A stretch of 25,669 nucleotides of DNA from JACRBK01 sp964427955. GTDB taxonomy: Bacteria > Chloroflexota > Anaerolineae > Aggregatilineales > Aggregatilineaceae. The position numbers and the translations under genes were made by a program. The first letter of the stretch is position 1. Each line of letters opens with the position of its first letter. The DNA is taken from assembly GCA_964427955.1 (NCBI GenBank), contig CAYRWY010000028.1:1-25669 (forward strand), read 5' to 3'. Shown here piece after piece: positions 15,430 to 23,574 of this stretch. Under the pieces are notes generated by a model. It saw only the letters and a program-made list of their open reading frames with translations, had not been told where the DNA came from and searched no databases.

Positions 15430-16551
15430 ATGGCAAAACATATTGGCATCTTAACAGCAGGCGGCGACAGTCCCGGGTTGAATGCCGCCATTCGCGGCGT
15501 CGGCAAAGCGGCGATGAAAGCCTACGACATGGACGTGATCGGCTTTCGGGATGGGTTCCGCGGACTGGTCGAAAACCGCTACATCTACCTGGACAGTTCC
15601 GCGCTATCGGGCATTCTGACCATCGGCGGCACGATCCTGGGCACCAGCCGCGACAAGCCGCAGGCTATGATGATGGGCAGCCAGTTGATGGACATGACCG
15701 AAGTAGTGCTGGCCAACTACCAGAAGCACAACCTGGACGCCCTGGTGTGTTTGGGCGGCGGCGGCACGATGAAGAATGCCTATCGCCTGATGCAGCAGGG
15801 CCTGAACATCATCACCCTGCCCAAGACCATCGACAACGACGTCGCCATGACGGACGTGACCTTCGGCTTCGATACGGCGCTGGGGATCGCGACGGAAGCC
15901 GTGGATCGTCTGCACAGCACGGCCCACAGCCATCACCGCATCATCGTGGTCGAGATCATGGGGCACAACGCGGGCTGGCTGGCGTTGGGAGCCGGGATCG
16001 CGGGCGGGGCGGACGTGATTCTCATTCCGGAGATCCCCTACGACATGGAGAAAGTAGCCGAGTCGATCCTGGCGCGCAGCCGGGGTGGCAAAGGCTTCAG
16101 CATCGTCGCCGTGTCCGAGGGGGCGCGATCCAAAGAGACTGCCGCCGCGTTCAAAGCTGCCGAGAAAAAGGTCAAGAAAGCGAGCAGCGACGAGGAGCGC
16201 GAAAAGGCCACCGCTGACCTGGCACAGTTGGAAGCGGCGCAGATCGGCAACACCATGCGTCTGACCAGCCAGCTTGAACAGCTCACCCGGTTGGAATCGC
16301 GCCTGACGATCCTGGGTCACTTGCAGCGCGGCGGCATCCCCTCGGCCACGGACCGTCTGCTGGCTACGCGGCTCGGCACGGCCTGCGCCGACCTGATTCA
16401 GAAAAATGTATTCGGCGTCATGGTGGCCGCGCGCGGTGACAGTGCGGAGCCGGTCCCGCTGGACCAAGTGGCCGGTCACCGTAAGACCGTGCCCCTGGAT
16501 CATCCCTGGATCGGGAGTGCCCGCCGCATTGGCACCAACATGGGAGACTAA
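15430..16551 (+). CDS. pfkA: 6-phosphofructokinase
   Basis: The 373-residue enzyme phosphorylates fructose 6-phosphate to the 1,6-bisphosphate in glycolysis. It has GGDSPGLNAAIR (residues 11-22), the phosphoryl-donor loop GGGGT (109-113), PKTIDND (131-137) with catalytic base D135, MGHNAGW (177-183) and HLQRGGIPSATDR. By alignment to E. coli PfkA the residue at position 104 is Gly (ATP-type) while position 124 is Lys, as in PPi-dependent and several ATP-dependent long-chain clades, and D103 is replaced by Gly. ATP is the likelier donor but this is not settled. A Lys/Glu-rich helical insertion follows SEGARSK (about residues 235-280). The RBS GGAGG is well spaced. Confidence 0.92.
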   Translation: MAKHIGILTAGGDSPGLNAAIRGVGKAAMKAYDMDVIGFRDGFRGLVENRYIYLDSSALSGILTIGGTILGTSRDKPQAMMMGSQLMDMTEVVLANYQKHNLDALVCLGGGGTMKNAYRLMQQGLNIITLPKTIDNDVAMTDVTFGFDTALGIATEAVDRLHSTAHSHHRIIVVEIMGHNAGWLALGAGIAGGADVILIPEIPYDMEKVAESILARSRGGKGFSIVAVSEGARSKETAAAFKAAEKKVKKASSDEEREKATADLAQLEAAQIGNTMRLTSQLEQLTRLESRLTILGHLQRGGIPSATDRLLATRLGTACADLIQKNVFGVMVAARGDSAEPVPLDQVAGHRKTVPLDHPWIGSARRIGTNMGD

Positions 16552-17727
16552 ATGAGGCCGACCGGTTTATTCAAAGGAACAGCACTGCTGATCGTGGTCC
16601 TCGTGGCGATGGCAGGCTTAGGAAGTCCGGTCTACAGTCAGGAGGGGACGCCGACGCCCACGACCGAGGGTGAAGCCTACGTCCCCCTGGCCGGGCATAC
16701 CCTCGGACCGGACAACGCCGCGGTGACGGTGGTCATGTACGGCGATTTCCAGTGCGAGCTGTGCGCGCGTTATGCCCGCGACCTGGAAATTATGCGCTCC
16801 CGGTACCCGGACGATGTGCGACTGATCTGGCGACACCTGCCCGATACTCGCCGCCACGACAAAGCCGCGATCACGCTCCAGGCCAGCGAGGCCGCCGCCG
16901 CCCAGGGGCAGTTCTGGGCCATGCACGACCAGTTATTCGCGCACCAATCCGAGTGGGCCAGCCTCGACCCGGTCAATTTTCGCGCGCTGCTGAGCGAATA
17001 TGCCGCGACGGTGGGGTTGGACGTCACCCGCTTCAACGTCGAGGTCGATGGCGGGCAGTACGCCCCGATGGTCGATGCGGCCCTGCGCGACGCTGCCGCG
17101 TTGGAGATCGTGGGAGCGCCGCAGTTGTTGATCGACGGCATCCCCTACAGCGGGCGCGATGACCTGTTTGGGCTGGACGAGGCGGTACGGTTGGGGCTGC
17201 TCGAACAGCGGCAGTTCACCGCGCCGCCGGAGATGTTCATCGACACCGCCCAAAACTACCGGGCCACGCTGGCGACCGACAAGGGCAGCATCGTGATCAA
17301 CCTGTTCGACGATCAGGCCCCGATCACGGTCAACAACTTCATCTTCCTGGCGCGGAACGGCTGGTACGACAACGTCACGTTCTACTACGTGATCCCCGAC
17401 TTCGCCGCCGAAACCGGCGATCCCAGCGACACCGGGCGGGGTTCCCCCGGCTATACCATCCCCTACGAGCCGGGCGGCTTCAGCCTGGATCGCGCGGGAT
17501 TGGTCGCCATGTCCCACCCGCCGGGCTTGACCGACAACGCCGGGAGCGATTTTTTCATCACCCTGGCGCCGCTGGAAACGACCGAAACCTACACCATCTT
17601 TGGCGAGGTCGTCGAAGGGTTGGATGTGGTGCAAAGCCTCACCCCGCGCAATGCCAACGATCCGGTCAATTTCCCCGATCCGCCGCCCGGCGACCGCGTG
17701 ATCACCGTCACCATCGAGGAGTACTAA
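16552..17727 (+). CDS. Exported DsbA-like thioredoxin / cyclophilin-like fusion protein
   Basis: The 391-residue protein has a signal peptide or N-terminal anchor (residues 1-30, with SPVYSQ as possible cleavage region) and a Pro/Thr-rich linker. The first domain (about 42-215) is DsbA/thioredoxin_4-like: GDFQCELCARYARDLE with redox pair C68/C71 and a cis-Pro loop VGAP (187-190). The second (about 235-391) is cyclophilin-like: GSIVINLFDDQAPITVNNF, GRGSPGYTIPYE, AGSDFFITLAP, YTIFGEVVEGLDVV. In the second domain the catalytic Arg of cyclophilin A is Tyr279 and the active-site Gln is Glu287, so isomerase activity is doubtful. It probably acts outside the membrane in disulfide handling and folding. 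Its ATG directly follows the pfkA TAA. Confidence 0.88.
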   Translation: MRPTGLFKGTALLIVVLVAMAGLGSPVYSQEGTPTPTTEGEAYVPLAGHTLGPDNAAVTVVMYGDFQCELCARYARDLEIMRSRYPDDVRLIWRHLPDTRRHDKAAITLQASEAAAAQGQFWAMHDQLFAHQSEWASLDPVNFRALLSEYAATVGLDVTRFNVEVDGGQYAPMVDAALRDAAALEIVGAPQLLIDGIPYSGRDDLFGLDEAVRLGLLEQRQFTAPPEMFIDTAQNYRATLATDKGSIVINLFDDQAPITVNNFIFLARNGWYDNVTFYYVIPDFAAETGDPSDTGRGSPGYTIPYEPGGFSLDRAGLVAMSHPPGLTDNAGSDFFITLAPLETTETYTIFGEVVEGLDVVQSLTPRNANDPVNFPDPPPGDRVITVTIEEY

Positions 17728-17729
17728 CC

Positions 17730-18608
17730 ATGCTGTGGTTTGGCATTCTCTGGATCGCCTGCCTGGGTATTCTCGTGACATTGGCCATCGGCTATGCTGC
17801 CACCATCCCTTTGATGCGCCGCCGCGTGCCCGATCTCCCCGATCAGCCGTCGGCGTATGGGATGACCGGCGAAGAGGTGAGCTTTCCCAGCCGGGACGGG
17901 CTGACGCTCGGCGGCTGGTGGATTCCGGCACCAGAATCCGCGCACGGAACAATCGTCATCTGCTGCGGGCAAAACGGAAGCCTGGATAAGGACATCGAAC
18001 AAATCGTCCCCCTGCACCAGGCCGGGTTCAACGTGCTGATGTTCGACTTTCGGGCGCATGGCCGGTCGGAAGGCCAACTGGTCACCATCGGCGCGCTGGA
18101 ACAGGCCGACCTGTTCGGCGCGCTGGACTATCTCGCCGCTCAGCACGGCATCGAGCGGGTGGGCGTGCTGGGCTTCAGCATGGGCGCGGGCGTGACGTTG
18201 ATGGTCGCCGGCCAGGACCGGCGCATCGCCGCGCTGGTGGTCGATGGCGCGTATCCCCGGCTGTCATGGCTGCTGATTGGCTACTTGCGGGCGCAGAATA
18301 TCCCGCTGGTGACGACCCCGCTGGCCTGGTTGACCCTGGTCGTGGGATCGCTGCGCTCCCGCTACCAGATTTACCGCGCCAACCCGGCGGACCTGGCCGA
18401 CCGGATCACCGCGCCAGTGCTGTTCATTCACGGCGACCTGGACCCCTTCGTGACGCCAGCACAGGTCGAAGGGCTGATTGCACGCGTCCCCAGCCAGACC
18501 GAACTCTGGCGCGTGCCCGACGCCGGACACCGCGAAGCCTACCACAAACACCCGGATGAATACAGCCGCCGGGTCGTGGCGTGGTTTGAAAGCCACCTCG
18601 CGACCTGA
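17730..18608 (+). CDS. Membrane-anchored alpha/beta hydrolase
   Basis: The 292-residue protein has one N-terminal transmembrane helix (residues about 4-28), then an alpha/beta-hydrolase domain. The visible catalytic triad is S150 in the elbow GFSMG, D238 in HGDLDPF and H267 in DAGHREA. The segment before the nucleophile, VICCGQNGS, is the oxyanion-hole loop, and FDFRAHGRSEG is the usual strand-4 block. The architecture matches the BEM46/YqkD-like family of serine hydrolases with unknown substrates (esters, lipids or peptides). It starts 2 bp after the stop of the fusion protein and ends the operon just before a strong terminator. Confidence 0.88.
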   Translation: MLWFGILWIACLGILVTLAIGYAATIPLMRRRVPDLPDQPSAYGMTGEEVSFPSRDGLTLGGWWIPAPESAHGTIVICCGQNGSLDKDIEQIVPLHQAGFNVLMFDFRAHGRSEGQLVTIGALEQADLFGALDYLAAQHGIERVGVLGFSMGAGVTLMVAGQDRRIAALVVDGAYPRLSWLLIGYLRAQNIPLVTTPLAWLTLVVGSLRSRYQIYRANPADLADRITAPVLFIHGDLDPFVTPAQVEGLIARVPSQTELWRVPDAGHREAYHKHPDEYSRRVVAWFESHLAT

Positions 18609-18620
18609 CTCGGGACAAAC

Positions 18621-18660
18621 AAAAAGGTGAGGCCGGTTTCAGTTTCCGCCTCACCTTTTT
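18621..18660. terminator. Strong bidirectional intrinsic terminator
   Basis: AAAAAGGTGAGG (18621-18632) pairs with CCTCACCTTTTT (18649-18660), and an inner CGG/CCG extends the stem. The T tract is present on both strands. It ends the pfkA operon on the + strand and the ychF-to-zinc-protein run on the - strand. Confidence 0.92.
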
Positions 18661-18674
18661 TGATCGTCGGGCAC

Positions 18675-18878
18675 CTAGGCCTTCGAGAGCTTTTCGTGCG
18701 GCTTGCGGCCATAGACCCGCTCATAGGCCTGGCAGGCCGGGCAAACGCCGCCTTCGACGTTCTTGACGAACCAGAAGGCCAGTCCGCGCTGCTTGCGCCG
18801 GGCGCGGGTGCAGATCTTGCAATTGACGCACTTCTTGGCCAACTCCCGATCTTCATCGGTAATCACTGCTTGACTCAT
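18675..18878 (-). CDS. Small five-cysteine (zinc-ribbon-like) protein, 67 residues
   Basis: Not recognised as a named family. The cysteines are C17-x2-C20-x2-C23 and C46-x2-C49 (CVNCKIC ... CPAC), enough for one structural zinc or an Fe-S site. Between them lies a basic stretch (RARRKQRG) and a hydrophobic one (LAFWFVKN); the tail YERVYGRKPHEKLSKA is basic. Nucleic-acid or protein binding is a reasonable guess. ATG at 18878 is chosen over an in-frame start at 18914 because GAGGAG lies about 6 nt upstream. It is the last gene before the terminator and 52 bp after the phosphatase gene. Confidence 0.7.
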   Translation of the reverse strand: MSQAVITDEDRELAKKCVNCKICTRARRKQRGLAFWFVKNVEGGVCPACQAYERVYGRKPHEKLSKA

Positions 18879-18930
18879 GTTCCGCTCCTCAAGTGAACCA
18901 TCGTCAAGCACCATTACGCACCAGATCGGC

Positions 18931-19422
18931 TTAAGGTTGCGCCCGGTGCATCCACTCCAGGACTTCAGGCAGTGTATAAGGGAGGTTGTAGCAGGAAATC
19001 AGCGACAACCAGAGGTTGGGATGGGGAGTCGCCTCGAAGTGTTTCTCACGCAGCAGGACAAATGCGTCGTGCAAGTCATAACCCCGCTGCACCAGAGCCG
19101 CCAGCACAAAGATCGAGGACCGGCTGATGCCGGCACCACACATGACCAGCACCGGACGCCCGGCATTCACCTGCTCCACCACAAAATCGGCGCCGCGCCG
19201 CAGACGGTCCGCCGGGATCAACGCGCCATCTTCGACCGGGTTTTCGCACACGTTGAAATCATCGGGAAAAGAGGGGACGTCTTCATAAAGCTTAAGCACG
19301 TTGACAATCCCGGCCTGGCGCAGATAACCGGCGTACTGGGTGGCCCGCCAACCGGAAATGTAAATCCGGTCTACGACATGATCGATGCCCAGCGCTTGAG
19401 GCAGACCGTCCGGATCTCTCAC
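18931..19422 (-). CDS. Dual-specificity/tyrosine phosphatase-like protein
   Basis: The protein (163 residues from the GTG at 19422) fits the dual-specificity phosphatase fold: VVDRIYISGWRAT at the start, GIVNVLKLYED, and the active-site loop VLVMCGAGISRSS, which keeps the essential C95-x5-R101 and the following Ser. The His that normally precedes the Cys is Met, as in some atypical members. It could dephosphorylate Tyr/Ser/Thr, a lipid or a nucleotide; the substrate is unknown. The GTG start lies 1 bp after the NatB-like stop. An in-frame TTG at 19461 would overlap that gene by 38 bp and is less likely. Confidence 0.8.
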   Translation of the reverse strand: MRDPDGLPQALGIDHVVDRIYISGWRATQYAGYLRQAGIVNVLKLYEDVPSFPDDFNVCENPVEDGALIPADRLRRGADFVVEQVNAGRPVLVMCGAGISRSSIFVLAALVQRGYDLHDAFVLLREKHFEATPHPNLWLSLISCYNLPYTLPEVLEWMHRAQP

Positions 19423-19423
19423 C

Positions 19424-20695
19424 TTACTGCAACCCCCGTGTGAGCGACCATTCGCGGTCAAAGACCCAGGCTGCCACTCCTACCCCCAACGCCGCGTAAA
19501 TGCTCCCGCTGGCCACGTTGAGCAGCAGCCCCGCCGTCGGCAGGGTGCTGCTGAAAAGATCGCGGATGGCGACAATTGTCCCGAAAAAGGGCACGGCATA
19601 GACCGGCAGACTCACCGTCGCCGGGAGGCTGAAAATGGTGAGCAGGATGCTGCCCGGCAGGCCCAACTGTGTCAGCACCATGAACAGGTTGGCCTCGCGG
19701 TAATTCGCGGCCCGCGCGCACCACGCCATGACCAGCCCGTTGAGCAGCACCATGAACGGCACCACCAGCAGGACCAGCGCGCCGACCAGCCCCAGGATGC
19801 TGCTGCCGCTGTGCAAGATGATATCCAAGGTACTGGTCGGAGTCAGCGATTCGGCATCCATCAGCTTGGGTCCGGCGGCGCTGAGAGCATTCAACGCGAC
19901 GCCTTCGGTCAGCCACAAGCCCATGACCGCCACCGAGGCGATGAACACCACGGTCAGCTTGCCCAGCACGATCCCGACCCGGCTGGCGGGTGTGACCAGC
20001 AGATTTTCAATCGTCTGCCGCTCTTTTTCGCCCACGGTCGCATCCAAGATCAGGCCCATGCCGCCGCCGATCAGCCATGAGGTCACCGCCAGAGGCAGCA
20101 TAATCGTCGCCAGGATGCCCGGACCATCGCCGTCCTCATTGCCATCCGCAGCAGCTACCGACGTGGCTGGGGTGCGCTTGCCTTCGTTGACCTGGATCGG
20201 TTCGAGCCAGTCGCGCGAGAGACCGTAATCGGCCAACCGCTGATCCACAAGCTGGCTTTTGTAGCCGCCGATAACGCTGCGCACGGCGGCTTGGGCCAGG
20301 TAGGTGATCACCGAGTTGTCGCGCGTCAGCACTTGCAGATGGGCGGTTTCGCCGTGATCGAGTTTGTCCTGAAAATCGTCCGGCACCACGACGACGGCCA
20401 GCGCCTTGTCGAACGGATCGGCAGCCGGATCGGTAGAGGGCGCGACGAGATCGATAGAGTCGTCTTTTTTGAACGCGGCCACCAGATCCGGCGCATGGTC
20501 GCCATTCTGGATCAGGACCGGGAAGCCGTCGTTCACGATCCGCAGCGCCTGCGTGCCAATGAACAGCCCGGCGCAGATCGCCAGGCCCGGCAGAATGATT
20601 GGCGGGGCGAACAGCCAGAACAGCGAGCGTTTGTCGCGCAGCAGCTCACGCAGTTCCTTACGGAACACGATCCAATACACCTGGCGGAGTCTCAT
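19424..20695 (-). CDS. ABC-2 type exporter permease, NatB-like
   Basis: The 423-residue permease starts MRLRQVYWIVFRKELRELLRDKRSLFWLF, the usual amphipathic elbow and TM1 of the family. A large extracytoplasmic domain (about residues 55-215) follows, then about five membrane segments with the landmark VGEKERQTIENLLVTPASR (about 245-265), typical of NatB/ABC-2 proteins. NatAB of Bacillus extrudes Na+; related systems export drugs or lipids, so the substrate is open. ATG at 20695 is chosen because it gives the normal N-terminus and a 4-bp ATGA overlap with the ATPase gene; a longer frame to 20875 runs through the ATPase gene and is not a real N-terminus. Confidence 0.9.
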   Translation of the reverse strand: MRLRQVYWIVFRKELRELLRDKRSLFWLFAPPIILPGLAICAGLFIGTQALRIVNDGFPVLIQNGDHAPDLVAAFKKDDSIDLVAPSTDPAADPFDKALAVVVVPDDFQDKLDHGETAHLQVLTRDNSVITYLAQAAVRSVIGGYKSQLVDQRLADYGLSRDWLEPIQVNEGKRTPATSVAAADGNEDGDGPGILATIMLPLAVTSWLIGGGMGLILDATVGEKERQTIENLLVTPASRVGIVLGKLTVVFIASVAVMGLWLTEGVALNALSAAGPKLMDAESLTPTSTLDIILHSGSSILGLVGALVLLVVPFMVLLNGLVMAWCARAANYREANLFMVLTQLGLPGSILLTIFSLPATVSLPVYAVPFFGTIVAIRDLFSSTLPTAGLLLNVASGSIYAALGVGVAAWVFDREWSLTRGLQ

Positions 20696-21468
20696 GACGC
20701 TTTGTGCCCCTTCTTGGTTTTGGCTTCGCGCTCGGCTTCTTCGAGCAATGCCTGCGCGCCCACGATCTGCACAAAGGCCGTTTCCAGGTTGTCGGTCCGG
20801 TACTTGGCGGTCAGTTCCGCCGGAGTACCTTCTTCCAGAATGATGCCGCGGTGGATGATCGCCACCCGGTCGCACAACCGCTCGACTTCATCCATCAGGT
20901 GGGTGCTCATCACGACACAACGCCCCTCAGCTTTGAAACGGCGCACGATGTCGCGCACGGCGCGTGTGCTGACGACGTCCAACCCCTGCGTCGGCTCATC
21001 GAGGATCACGTTCGCGGGGTTGTGCACCAGTGCCATCCCCATGACCACCTTGCGGATCATCCCGCGCGAAAAGCCCTGCGCCCGCCGGTCGGCAAATTCG
21101 CGCATGTCCAGCACGTCGATCAGGTCGTCGATGCGCCGTTCGAGATCCGGGCCATCCAGGCCGTGCAGGTGGCCGATGTAGCGCAGATGCTCGCGCGTGG
21201 TGGAATGGGCATACAACCCGGCACTCTCGACCAGAATGCCCAGATGGGAGCGCACGGCGTCTTTTTGAGTGCGGATGTCGTACCCGCCGACCGTAGCCGT
21301 GCCCGACGAGGGGGTGATCACCGTCGAGAGCATCCGCAGCGTGGTGGTTTTGCCTGCGCCGTTGGGACCGAGCAAGCCGAAGACTTCCCCGGCATTAGCA
21401 CGGAATGAGACATTTTTGACGGCTTCGAATTTCTTGAACCGCTTGGCGAGTCCGGTGGCTTCAATCAT
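20692..21468 (-). CDS. ABC exporter ATP-binding protein, NatA-like
   Basis: The 258-residue ATPase has Walker A GPNGAGKTT (34-42), a NatA-style Q-loop region GILVESAGLY, the signature FSRGM (133-137, a variant of LSGGQ), Walker B VILDEP, the D-loop GLD and the switch His in MSTHLMDE. It powers the NatB-like permease, whose gene overlaps by 4 bp. The C-terminus (REAKTKKGHKAS) is a basic tail. It starts 26 bp after the helicase gene. No convincing Shine-Dalgarno sequence precedes its ATG, which is unusual in this window. Confidence 0.93.
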   Translation of the reverse strand: MIEATGLAKRFKKFEAVKNVSFRANAGEVFGLLGPNGAGKTTTLRMLSTVITPSSGTATVGGYDIRTQKDAVRSHLGILVESAGLYAHSTTREHLRYIGHLHGLDGPDLERRIDDLIDVLDMREFADRRAQGFSRGMIRKVVMGMALVHNPANVILDEPTQGLDVVSTRAVRDIVRRFKAEGRCVVMSTHLMDEVERLCDRVAIIHRGIILEEGTPAELTAKYRTDNLETAFVQIVGAQALLEEAEREAKTKKGHKAS

Positions 21469-21494
21469 AGGAAGTCTGGTCGTGAGAAAAAGGA

Positions 21495-23570
21495 TTAACT
21501 CGGCCCGACTTTGGCCAACGCAAAAGGATAAACATCACCGCTGCCTTCCTGTCGCAGCAATTCTCCAATCACGGTAAAGGTCCAGCCCGAATCAATCATA
21601 TCATCAACCAGCAGCACGGGGTCGGGAAGCGGGTCGTCCACCGCAAAAGCTCCCCACAAGTTGGTGACTTGTTGGAAGCCATTCTGCATGGTCTTCTGTT
21701 CGGGCTTTTCAACAACTTTGCGTACGACCTGACGGTAGGGCAGCCCTAACCAGTTGGCCAGACGCGCCGCAAAATCGGGCACTAACGCTGGACGGCGCAA
21801 AGACGGAACCGCCGTGACCCAGGTGGGTGGCGTGGGCCAACTCGACCACTGCTTACGCAGCAGATCCACCGCCGCTTCAAGGAGTTCGTCGGAAAACTGG
21901 CTGTGTTGGTATTTGCCCTGCTTTACCGCCTCACCCCAACCCTGATCATGATAGTAGCACAGCGCCAAGCCGGATGCATTGGTTCGCGCCAGTTTGCTTT
22001 TCGGAACCTCGGAGAAACCAGCGGGCCACATTTTGCGCGGCTCGATAGGGATCAACTCCCGCTCGCGCAAAAAACGGCTGGCCGCTTCGATAATGTGGGG
22101 GTCAGGGACAAATTTGGTTCCATAGGTGCGGCAATTTTTGCATTTGCCGCAGGGCTGTACGGGGGTCGGATCGTCCAACGCCTGGGCGATGAAGCGCATC
22201 AAACAATCGGGATGCTGAATATAGGACTTCATTTGCTCCAGTTCCCGATAACGCTGCTGCGTCACCTGATTCCAGCGCGCATAATCCGGTGCAGAGGCCA
22301 GCCCGGTCAGTACATAGTTGCGCCCTTTTTTTTCGATCACGTGCTCAATTTCGAGGTGCAGCAGGATTTTTTCGAGCGAGGAATGGTTGGCATTCACGAA
22401 CTTCTGCAAATCGTAACGGGTCAGCCCATCCGACTTCTGAAGCGCCGCCACTGTCTGCTCGACGTGCTGAGGCTTAGGAAAAGCGGTCTCGATGAAATAC
22501 TTATGAATATCTTCGTCTTCGGGGCCATGCATCAAGATGATGTACGCCTGGTCGATGGCGCGCCCGGCACGCCCAATTTGCTGGTAATAGCCGATGATTG
22601 AGCCGGGATGTTGGTAATGGATCACAAAATGCAGGTCGGGCTTGTCGAAACCCATCCCCAAGGCCACGCTCGCGACCAGCGCCTTGACTTCATTATCCAA
22701 AAGCTGCTGTTCCAGCATAACGCGATTTTCGCCGAGATCTTCCTCCACGTTGGCATAATAGGGTTTGGCGTTGAACCCCTGGCTTTGCAGCCAACCGGCC
22801 ACTTTTCGGCAGTCGCGCGTCGTCGCGCAGTAGATGATCCCGCTGCCCTTGATGCCGTTGAGCAAGTGGACCAGCAAATTCAAACGGTAAGCCGCTGGTT
22901 GCGGTTCAGGATAGATATAGAGGCACAGGCTGTCGCGCGTCAGGGGACCACGCAGCACCGTCAAGTTCTCGCCCAGAATCTCGACGATGTCGGCCACTAC
23001 TCGATCATTCGCCGTCGCCGTTGTGCCCAACACCGGCGTATGCGGCGGCACCTGGTCCAGCACTTTCATGATCCGGCGGTAATCGGGGCGAAAGTCGTGC
23101 CCCCAGTCGGAAATACAGTGCGCCTCATCCACCACGAGCAGGCCGACGCGGTGCCGGAGCATGGGCCAGACTTCTTCCTGGAAGTGATCATTCGAGAGAC
23201 GTTCCGGCGAGATCAACAGTAGATCAACCTGTCCGGCCAGCAACCGGGCTTCCACCGCCTCATTCTCTTCACGAATGTTAACACTGTTGATGGTTTCGGC
23301 CCGCAGTCCGAGCGCCGTCGCTGCCTGAATCTGGTTACGCATCAGCGACAGCAGGGGACTGATCAGCAAGGTTGGTCCCGCCCCCTGGTCACGCAGCAGG
23401 CGGGTCGCCAGGAAATAAACCAGGCTTTTGCCCCACCCCGTGCGCTGCACCACCAGGACCCGCTCGTGCCGTTCGACCAGCGCCTCAATCGCTTCCCACT
23501 GCCCATCCCAGAACTGGGCCTTCGGACCCAGCGCACGGCGCAGCCATTCATGGGCGGTCTGGTAGGTCAT
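21495..23570 (-). CDS. rqlH: RqlH-type RecQ-like DNA helicase with C-terminal ComF-like phosphoribosyltransferase domain
   Basis: The 691-residue protein has a RecQ-type motor: Walker A TGWGKS (44-49), DEAH (148-151) followed by the RecQ hallmark HCISDWGHDFRPDY, and motif VI QIGRAGR (331-337). A tetracysteine zinc site follows: C456, C474, C477, C480. There is no HRDC domain. Instead residues about 580-691 are ComFC-like (TAVPSLRRPALVPDFAARLA, NLWGAFAV) with the PRPP loop VDDMIDSGWT (655-664). This is the architecture of RqlH, described from Mycobacterium smegmatis as an ATP-dependent 3'-5' helicase. ATG at 23570 has GGAG 9 nt upstream and follows the DprA-like stop by 4 bp, so the two are coupled. 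Confidence 0.93.
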   Translation of the reverse strand: MTYQTAHEWLRRALGPKAQFWDGQWEAIEALVERHERVLVVQRTGWGKSLVYFLATRLLRDQGAGPTLLISPLLSLMRNQIQAATALGLRAETINSVNIREENEAVEARLLAGQVDLLLISPERLSNDHFQEEVWPMLRHRVGLLVVDEAHCISDWGHDFRPDYRRIMKVLDQVPPHTPVLGTTATANDRVVADIVEILGENLTVLRGPLTRDSLCLYIYPEPQPAAYRLNLLVHLLNGIKGSGIIYCATTRDCRKVAGWLQSQGFNAKPYYANVEEDLGENRVMLEQQLLDNEVKALVASVALGMGFDKPDLHFVIHYQHPGSIIGYYQQIGRAGRAIDQAYIILMHGPEDEDIHKYFIETAFPKPQHVEQTVAALQKSDGLTRYDLQKFVNANHSSLEKILLHLEIEHVIEKKGRNYVLTGLASAPDYARWNQVTQQRYRELEQMKSYIQHPDCLMRFIAQALDDPTPVQPCGKCKNCRTYGTKFVPDPHIIEAASRFLRERELIPIEPRKMWPAGFSEVPKSKLARTNASGLALCYYHDQGWGEAVKQGKYQHSQFSDELLEAAVDLLRKQWSSWPTPPTWVTAVPSLRRPALVPDFAARLANWLGLPYRQVVRKVVEKPEQKTMQNGFQQVTNLWGAFAVDDPLPDPVLLVDDMIDSGWTFTVIGELLRQEGSGDVYPFALAKVGPS

Positions 23571-23574
23571 GCCG

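Noticed and set aside
19423..19461. Longer start (TTG) for the phosphatase gene
   Set aside because: It would overlap the permease gene by 38 bp and adds residues outside the fold; the GTG at 19422 is closer to the domain, though the start is not certain.
20696..20875. An extra 60 residues at the N-terminus of the NatB-like permease
   Set aside because: The extension lies within the ATPase coding sequence in another frame, is Arg/Gly-rich, and precedes the normal MRLRQVYW start.
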